Shown here: positions 56,759 to 64,000 of the stretch, one piece after another
Position numbering within the stretch: the stretch's first letter is position 1
Layout of the letters: every line of letters begins with the position of its first letter
Assembly: GCA_001600875.1 (NCBI GenBank)
Contig: BCLD01000001.1
Location: forward strand, 2,247,452-2,311,451
Length of the DNA: 64,000 bases
Direction: 5' to 3'
DNA from: Solicoccozyma terricola
Lineage: Eukaryota > Basidiomycota > Tremellomycetes > Filobasidiales > Piskurozymaceae
Made by a program: the position numbers and the translations under genes
The notes under the pieces: model-generated
Database searches by the model: none
What the model saw: only the letters and a program-made list of their open reading frames with translations
What the model was told of the DNA's origin: nothing

Positions 56759-59700
56759 TCAGAAATGCGTCGCCGCATCAACACATAGCACACCCCCGCC
56801 CTCGGACCAAGGATACCCCCACCTTGCCAAGAACTGCTTGACGCCGGTAGCCAACCTGAGTCGAGACGCACCGCGCGCGGGGTCTTGGTTGCCAACGTGG
56901 CGCTCGTCGCCGACGACGACGTAGGCGAGCCCGTAAAAGTTTTCGCGTTCAAGCTAGGGAATCAGGATGAGGGACAATCAATTAAAGGGAACAAGTTTGA
57001 AACGAACGCGCAACCTACGTTCACCAAGAATTCCTCTAACAACTCCACTCCCTCGGCAGCATGAAGGGCATGCAAGTCGATCAAACACTCAGTCCTCTCC
57101 TCTGCAGACAGCATAGTACCACCAAGGCCTACGCCCTTGGCACTAGCAACACCCATGATCACACCGAGACCACCAGCACATTCCTTGCCCCGCGAGGCTC
57201 GATCTGACGGGTCATCGCTCCAGTTTGACCTATTCTGGATAGCCTGCTGTGCAGTCTCTCGTCGGTCCTTGATAAGCTTGGCCGCAGCGGTAGAGCTCTC
57301 TGATGACATTTTCTCGTTGAGGACATTGGCTTCGCGGGAGAATCGTTTCGCAGCCGCTCCATCACCACGTCGCCAAGCGTCTGCAGCTCGAGCGAGACAC
57401 GCGTTACGAGCATGGCCAAGTCGCAGAGCTGCAGCACGAGCTTCCATGTACGCGTCGTTGACGATTGCACCGGTGGGCAATGTAGGCAACAGAGTCGGTG
57501 GTCGAAGCTTGATGCGGGGACTGGGCCGGGGTTGAGGTAGAGCGGCAGCAGCAGTTCGCGCGGGATTGGCCATGAGACCAGGTAAGGTGAATGGCGGTCG
57601 TCGTGGCGGCACGAAGCGTTCCCTAGGCAACTGCATGGACGGTTTCTTGACAGCGTTTGCGAAACGATTGCGAGTGGGGTCAAAGGCAGTACGTTGGCCT
57701 CGAGCGCCGTGCAAATCGGGAAAGTCGTCGACTAGCGGACTTTCTGAGCCGTGACGCGAAGTACCATCTTGAGAAAGCTCGATGCGGGACATGGCGGTCG
57801 AGAGCATGTGTGGGTCGACTTGAGGGAGTGTGTGAACAAATCTAAAGTTGGGATGGGTTAGCTATCGTTTTGCATTTGGGAATTTTCAGGATACACTCAC
57901 TCGCACTGGTCGCCCTTTGCACACTGCCCACGCAGCCAGAATCGACACAAGGCACGATCGACATCGTGGCTGAATCTGCAATCTGCTCTCCTGCACTCTC
58001 CTGCTAAAAAGTACCTGCAAACTCTCTGCCCATTCACAACCATCACCCCGCCAGACATTGGTCCGCCTGGACTTCTCGTGCCACTCATACCAAATCTGGG
58101 ACTGATCGCACCCGTTCCCATACCTCCTATACCAGCTCGTCCCCCTTGAACAAAGTAATTCGATCCTGGACCGTCTCGGAAGGTGCCACTCGCCGAACGT
58201 GGGAAGCCAGGTCTGGGTCCCGGGCTTCCGAGACGCTGAGGAGTGCTAGCACCGGACCGAGCACCACCGTTTTGAGCAATCAAGATAGCCATCGCACCCT
58301 CAAAGTCGTAGCCAGAGCGAGCTAGCGCATCCTCGAGCTCACCAGCGGGTAAAGATGTGAACACGCTTTGCAGAACATCCAATGGCGTCATTCCGGCCGA
58401 CAACTCTTCCATATGAGCGGCTGTCGAACTCATGGATGGCGAGGTAGAACCATGCATGTGTCCACCTGGGGTCAACGCTCCAGATCCGGGCTCGCCGTTC
58501 GAAGAGACAGATGACTCGCGTTCAAAGTATGCGCCTGTTGGCTGACCAGTATTTGACGAATGCATCGCCATACCGAGAGCCATTGCTGAAGGCGATATCA
58601 TACCTCCACTCGTAGGGTCATGAGAAGAGTTTCCGTTCCCAATGACACCAGGTCCACCAGGTCCCAACCTCGTCGGGTCGAACGCCTTGGCAGTCAAATT
58701 GAGTTTGACGGCCGTTGGACTAATGTTGTTGACCCTTGTTCTAATAGGACTGCCGAAAGGGGAAAATTCGTCATCTTCATCGTCATCAGGTAAAAGACCT
58801 GATCGAGAGTATGGATTCGCAGTAGACGAGAAGATGTCATCCACGCCTGGTTCCTCTGACTCGGAACCGTGACTCGTAGCGGGATTATTGGAACCAGTGT
58901 CAATTGAGCCTGGAGATTTTCCACCATGGAATGCGAACGCTATATCATCAGCCCTCGAAGTAAGAGGAGCCGCGATAGCGAGATTGCTTGACGTGCGAGT
59001 GAGACTAGGAGCGGACGGCGCAGGAGAAGCGGAGCGACTACCTGCAGTCGAGAACCAAGGGTCGGAATTGCCCGCGAGACTGGACGGTGGTGGGAGACCG
59101 GTGTTACTCCTCGAAGTACTCGGCGACCCCATAGGATTGTAAGTTGCAGCCTTGGCATTGAGAAGACGAGGGGAGGAAAGAGGAGACCCTCCAGGCACAG
59201 GTGAATGTGAACTTTTCGGTGAAGAAAAGTTACCAGTAGGGAAAGTGAAGACTCCTCCACCGGTCGGTGTGCCAGGCTGTGAACCAGAGGGAGTAGGAGC
59301 ACCACTACCGCGAACGACGCTGGCGGGAGAGTGAGGTCGACCGAGCGGCGTATGAGCGCGGAACGACGGGACGCGGGTCGGGGTGAATGGTCGGAGAGGT
59401 GTAGCATGAGCTAGGGAAGGAGATGAACGAACGCGGGTAGGTGCGATGATTGGTTGATAAGGAAGATGATCGACGTCGTCTGGAAAAACGACGAAGGTTG
59501 TTTTAAGTGGCAGATTCAACCCGGTGACCTCGTCCGGTCCGTCCGTGTATCGTTTCAACTCACCCTTGTGCTTGTGCATGAGGTCTAGACATATCTGATC
59601 GAGGGCGCTTGCGTCCTGTAAGGGCGTCGGCACAAATTAGAAGGAGACTTCCGGCTGCTGGCTGTTCCAGTGAGAGCTCATCAACATACCTTGTCTAAAC

Positions 59701-60166
59701 CAGGCACTTGATCCTTCAACAGTGCCTTTATGTCTTCCTCCCGTTCACCATCAAGCATTTCCACCACACTCCTAACCAGATCTTCTTTACCTAATGACAT
59801 ATGAGAGCGAGAGACCTCAGGCGGCGACGACGACGACGATGGCGACGTCATCAGCTTGTCAAGCGGACCCTGTAGCTTCACGCTAGGGTGACTGCGAGCG
59901 CTATCATCGGTAAGGTCAACCACCTCGCCCAGCTTAGCGGTCTCATTCTTATCCTCTCCGTCTATTATCACATCCTCTTCGTCGGAACCATCTGAATCGC
60001 GACTGCTCACGCTCAGAGGATGTTGTGGTGCGTGAAGGGTGGTGGTTGGAGTGGAGGTTTGCGGGGTCGTTTGAACGAGTTGAGAAACGTAGTGGTAAAG
60101 ATGTGGCCATGTTGCGGAGAGTGAAGTGGAGGAGCTTCCGGGAGGCGGTGATAATGAGGATGACAT
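56759..60166 (-). CDS. CUE-like / tandem CCCH zinc finger / DUF1771-Smr protein
   Basis: Predicted RNA-binding and possible endonuclease protein, ribosome- or mRNA-surveillance-linked by analogy to Smr proteins (Cue2, NONU-1). Exons: 60166-59690, 59615-59564, 59479-57901, 57841-57019, 56953-56759 (1041 aa). Order: PWI/helical N-terminal segment, Ser/Pro-rich linker, CUE-like MTPLDVLQSVFTSLPAGELEDAL with GYDFEGAMAILI (about 560-600), two CCCH fingers (CRYFLAGECRRADCRFSH, CX7CX4CX3H; CRFWLRGQCAKGDQCEFVH, CX7CX5CX3H), DUF1771 (YMEARAAALRLGHARNACLARA) and Smr (IDLHALHAAEGVELLEEFL...YVVVGDERHV...WGYPWSEGGGVLCVD). The second intron (84 nt) is in frame and its retention would add 28 residues. Confidence 0.88.
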
Positions 60167-60731
60167 GGTGGTAGTATGGTGGTTGCTGATGATGCAGCAG
60201 CGCGATCAGGTGGTGTCAGTTTGGGACGATGAAGAAGGGGAGGGTTGTTCTGGCGATGATATTCGAAAGGATCGTGCTCACTCAAGATGATATGTTGGAA
60301 AGTTTTTATCGTCTGAATCGATGTAATGACGGAACGGAATGGGAGTCAGTTGCTGAGGTCCCCGAGGAGGAATACGGTGAGGATGGCTACGTACCTGCTC
60401 TGCGTCGTGCGAGGTCACGCTCGTATTACAAACCTCGATGCTCCATCGTTTTCCACCTCGCGGCCCGTGGATGACTTGGAGCTGAGGAAGTAAAGGGGGG
60501 GGGGGGGGGGGGGTGGGTGACGAGGAGTGTGGTGAGGGAGTGTACAGGAGATATGGATCTGTCCCTGTGCGGTCGATGTCGAGCGAGGATGGGGTGATGA
60601 TGGTGATGTCCCAGCCCGGTCATCCTTCGGCGCCCTCCCCTTCGCTGCTAATGGCGCGTCATTTATTGGCCAACTACGTAGTAACATCGCCACCAGCTAA
60701 TCAATCTTCAACTCGTTCCTACAAAGTCACC
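60167..60731. other. Intergenic, promoter of the CCCH-Smr gene
   Basis: Contains a G run of about 17 at 60497-60513. No gene seen. Confidence 0.45.
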
Positions 60732-63700
60732 TCAGTCGAGCACAATCACAGCGTCCCCAACCTCGTCGTCCCGCTCAAGCTCCATAACCAGGCCAGGGAT
60801 AGCGCGCACATCATCCGCCTCCCATCCTGCCTTGACCCGTGCGTACAGCACAGGACAGTCCAGCGAATCGCACCGTTGGGGCTCGGCCAGCGGCGTGGAC
60901 GAGCAGGACGCGCAGATCCGATGTGCAGATTGGAGTCGAGAATCGGCGAGGTGGTATCGGGACATCAGCGTGTGAACGGTAGATGGAAGATCACACCGAC
61001 ACGATGAGCAGACAGCTGGGAGGTTGCAAATGTTACCGTCAGTCATTTTGTGAGAGGTCGAGCCACCACCACCACCACGCTGTACCCACCCTTCTTGTCC
61101 GTCTTCGCGCCACACACCAAACAATGCAAACTTGTAAAATGCATGTCCAGCGTCTTCCCCATCTCCTTGGTACCATTCCTACCAGCTATACGAACCCCTG
61201 TTTCCCCTCTATATCCTTCCAAGGCATTCTGATATTGTGCGAACGCTAGGCATCGCTTGGGCATTTGATCGTACCATACTCCCACATCGATGCCGATCAG
61301 GTTGAAGACTCGATTCAGAGCCGGAATGAAGTGACGGGTGATGTAGAACTCGGGATCAAGTTTCAGATCGCTGAGTGGGTTCGGAGTGAGCCTTGGATCA
61401 CGAGTCATCAACCCCACCCCAACCCTCCTTCACCACTCACCGTCTGTTCAACAACACCTCAGGCGACACAGCGCGATCCACCAATCTCGACTTTTCAGAC
61501 ATGGTAATCACATACGGCACCCTCTCACCATACTCTGCTTCAGCACGAGGATCTAGTGTGGACCTTCGAGCGGCTAGGAATGCTCCTGGAGGAGGAACGA
61601 CCTTGTCGCTGGGGTAGTGTGTAGTGTAAGGAGAGGAGAGGGGAGGGGGGGAGGGGAAGTCAGGGAGGTTATCCACCTTCATGCAAATGGATCTTACCCA
61701 CCTATAAGAACCCATTTTCACTTCCTTTGCTAGAGTGAAATCTTGGATAGACACCTTCCCTTCTCGTACTTTGGACCACTGGGCTTGGCAGTATTCCTTG
61801 ATCTTGGAGATGTCTCGCGTCCGGAACAGCATCCTGACAGAGTGAACATCTGTCAATAAACCCAACTCCAAGGAGAGACTCAAGGACACCCACTTGATGC
61901 AAGTCTCCACCATCTTCTGTCCCGCTGGGAACCCGTCTCGTCTTACGGTCTCTATACCCTTTGCATCAAAAGTCGGCTCGACATCGTCGATATTCTCATG
62001 CTTGAACCCGACGTATCGTTTCTTCGCCATCAGCAGTGACGCGGAGTATACCTTTTCAAACTTGAGTTTGACTGGCTTCGGATTAAGAGCGGTAACTGCA
62101 TCTGCAATCTCGTTTCCCAGTTTATGCGCTTGTTCCCTCGATCGTCCCGGCATGTGAACGAACAATGAGTCGGTGTCTCCATACACGACATTCGCGTTCC
62201 ACTCCGGCTTGCTTTGGATGAAACTGATGGCCTTTTCCAGGGTTTCTCGTCCGGTTTGTACGATACTGTCAGCGATTTCAACGCAAGGCATACGACCAGA
62301 GAAACTGGCGCCCGTGTATCCGTACGTGACGTTAGCCATGAGCTTGAGACCGAGTTGACGTGCATTCAAGACTTGAAGAAGAGACTGTTACCATTGAATT
62401 GATAAGCCGTGAAAGTATCACCATTTAACCTTCTAAAACTGACCTTATCACCCCGTGCAAGCTTCATTCCATTCTTGACCATCACTCGCGTCTCCAGGAT
62501 TTCACCCAGCATCTTGCTGAGTAAACTTTTGCGCAGATTTTGTTTGGCGTAGATGATACCGTTTGGTGAGATAGTGACGTGGTCCTGCAGAAGCTCCAGG
62601 CGACCGGGAGGAAGCACCTTGTCGGTCCATCCCAGCTTCTGCGATCCCATGAACGACTCCACCCTTCCCAAGCATGTCGAGTAGCAATAGTTGTAGCCGA
62701 TCATGATCGATGGATAAAGCGATTGAAAGTCAAGCACGACAACCGGGTCGTTGTAGAAGACGGAATGGGGTTCGAAGATGAGTGGTTGCGCTTCAGCTGC
62801 GTTCTGTTTTCCGACCTGTGTTGATGAGGGAGGTCAATATCATCCACTGAAACCCTTTGTCCGCACTAACCTCTTCCCTCGTAGGCGATATTAGAACGAA
62901 ACTCTCCGGCTTGGCGATTCGAAACATGAACGACTCGACTTTGAACTGCGATCCTCGGCTCATAACCGAATTGAAATCCACGCCGAAGACTCGAGCGAAC
63001 TCGGCATTCTTTGTAACGATCTCGGCTTGATCCATCATCTCGACATACATGTTGACCTTGTCGATGAAGTAATTGAGCAGGCGCGTGACATGTTCAGGGT
63101 ATTTGCTTCGAAACCATTCGGTGAGGGTCCACGGAGAGTAATGAGGGAATCTGTAGCGGAATGGTTAGCCAACGCATGTTGTCCACGCTGAATGCGCACC
63201 TACCTCTGATGTAGTAGTTGAAATGTCACATTTTCGAACGAATACTGCAACAGATTCAAGTCTCCTCGCAAGATTCTCCAGATGTTGAAGACGTGGCGAC
63301 CAATCACCTTGAAGCTTGACGTATGTTGCGCCGAGTAACGATCGTTGCGTGGTCCGGACTGGGTGGCAATCACGCGAGATAAATCGTCTGACAAAACAAA
63401 TCCGAACTCTGCGCCTGCTCGATCGACTAGGTAGCCCCACGATGAAGCGTGCACCTCCCAGCCGGCGAGGACGTCCGGATCCCAGTGCTTGACACGGTTG
63501 ACCACCTCGTTTATCAAATCGAGCTCGGAATCAAAGTATTCGACGTTGATTGTGTTGGGATGACCGATGCGGCGAAGATCCAGCGCCTTATCTTTGACCA
63601 TGAGGATGCCTGTATAGCAGAACGGACGGCCAGGATACTCTGGATGCTGTTCCATGTCGGTGACCTCGTCTTGCAAGCAGTAAAAGACGGCAACAATAGG

Positions 63701-64000
63701 GTCGGACTGGGGGTTAGGAAGGAACTTTCCCTTCGAGGTGGCAAATACCTCGAGAGACATGCAAGACATGTTCTGGCGTTCCCTCTGAGCATTGCTGCTC
63801 TTCTTCTTTTCACGTTTAGCGAAGCTGTGGGCTTGCGTCGGACCTCCAAATTGAGATGCCGCTTGAACATGCATCTTAGTGGCTCGCTGCTTGTCACTCT
63901 CTACCTGCTCTTCCCTTCGGAGCCAGGATCGCACGCCCTTGATTGCCGGTGGTGGAGCTGCATATGTCCAGTGACATCGATGTCTTACCTCCACCGATTT
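60732..64000 (-). CDS. REV3: DNA polymerase zeta catalytic subunit (partial, 5' end outside)
   Basis: B-family translesion polymerase. Exons seen: about 63994-63204, 63150-62871, 62815-62444, 62384-61894, 61833-61702, 61608-61441, 61370-61090, 61015-60732. Exonuclease-like domain: LEVFATSKGKFLPNPQSDP, DPDVLAGWEVHASSWGYL. Polymerase motifs: LDFQSLYPSIMIGYNYCYSTCLGRV (A), NVTYGYTGASFSGRMPCVEIADSIV (B), VVYGDTDSLFVHMPGRS (C), LMAKKRYVGF. The C-terminus has two cysteine clusters: CLVCGAK with CSSCRCD (CysA, zinc) and CASC with CDSLDCPVLY (CysB, the iron-sulphur site of B-family enzymes that binds accessory subunits). The N-terminal portion lies beyond position 64000; the structure upstream of 63985 is unclear. 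Confidence 0.94.

Noticed and set aside
56954..57018. Extra splice at 56822 before the end of the Smr domain
   Set aside because: Reading straight on gives WGYPWSEGGGVLCVDAATHF and a stop, the expected Smr ending.

Overview
The window is nuclear DNA of an intron-rich fungus. Genes carry many short introns (mostly 50-100 nt, GT-AG with CTRAC/CTAAC-like branch sites), exons are often tiny, and coding strands are mixed. The gene content (SMP3-type GPI mannosyltransferase, MET30/sconB F-box WD protein, SUR7/PalI protein, Kre9-like GPI protein, myo-inositol oxygenase) points to a basidiomycete. Intron style and inositol metabolism make a Tremellomycete (Cryptococcus/Kwoniella relatives) my best guess; this is inference, not proof. 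The assembly has a 924-nt N gap (40779-41702) and scattered Ns in homopolymers.

Layout. 1-3.1 kb: aminodeoxychorismate synthase (ABZ1). 3.1-6 kb: gene-poor DNA with one orphan gene. 6-14.5 kb: compact housekeeping block: splicing factor SPF27, V-ATPase subunit F, UPF3, MET30, mitochondrial EF-Ts. 14.5-18.3 kb: orphan gene and an NmrA-like protein whose first intron holds a cluster of hairpins and short repeats. 18.7-36 kb: metabolic and transport block: large glycosidase divergent from a sugar transporter, two paralogous alpha/beta hydrolases, a SUR7-like protein, myo-inositol oxygenase and a Git1-type permease. 36.5-46.5 kb: GPI-anchored Kre9-like protein, SMP3 (with an apparent frameshift), a GPCR-like membrane protein broken by the gap, an MFS transporter. 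46.8-49.3 kb: ILV5, whose gene model needs a one-nucleotide exon. 49.4-53.6 kb: a tandem-duplicated unit with two fast-evolving orphan genes, with a MITE (26-bp terminal inverted repeats, 7-bp target duplication) inserted in it. 53.6-64 kb: HpcH/HpaI aldolase, chalcone-isomerase-like AIM18 protein, CUE-CCCH-Smr protein, and REV3 (DNA polymerase zeta), cut by the window end.

Functional links. Most neighbours are unrelated housekeeping genes, as usual in fungi. Exceptions worth testing are glycosidase plus sugar transporter sharing one 544-bp promoter region, and myo-inositol oxygenase next to a glycerophosphoinositol/phosphate-type permease. All exon models were built by hand from splice signals, frame and family conservation. 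The complete multi-exon models sum to a multiple of three, except SMP3.
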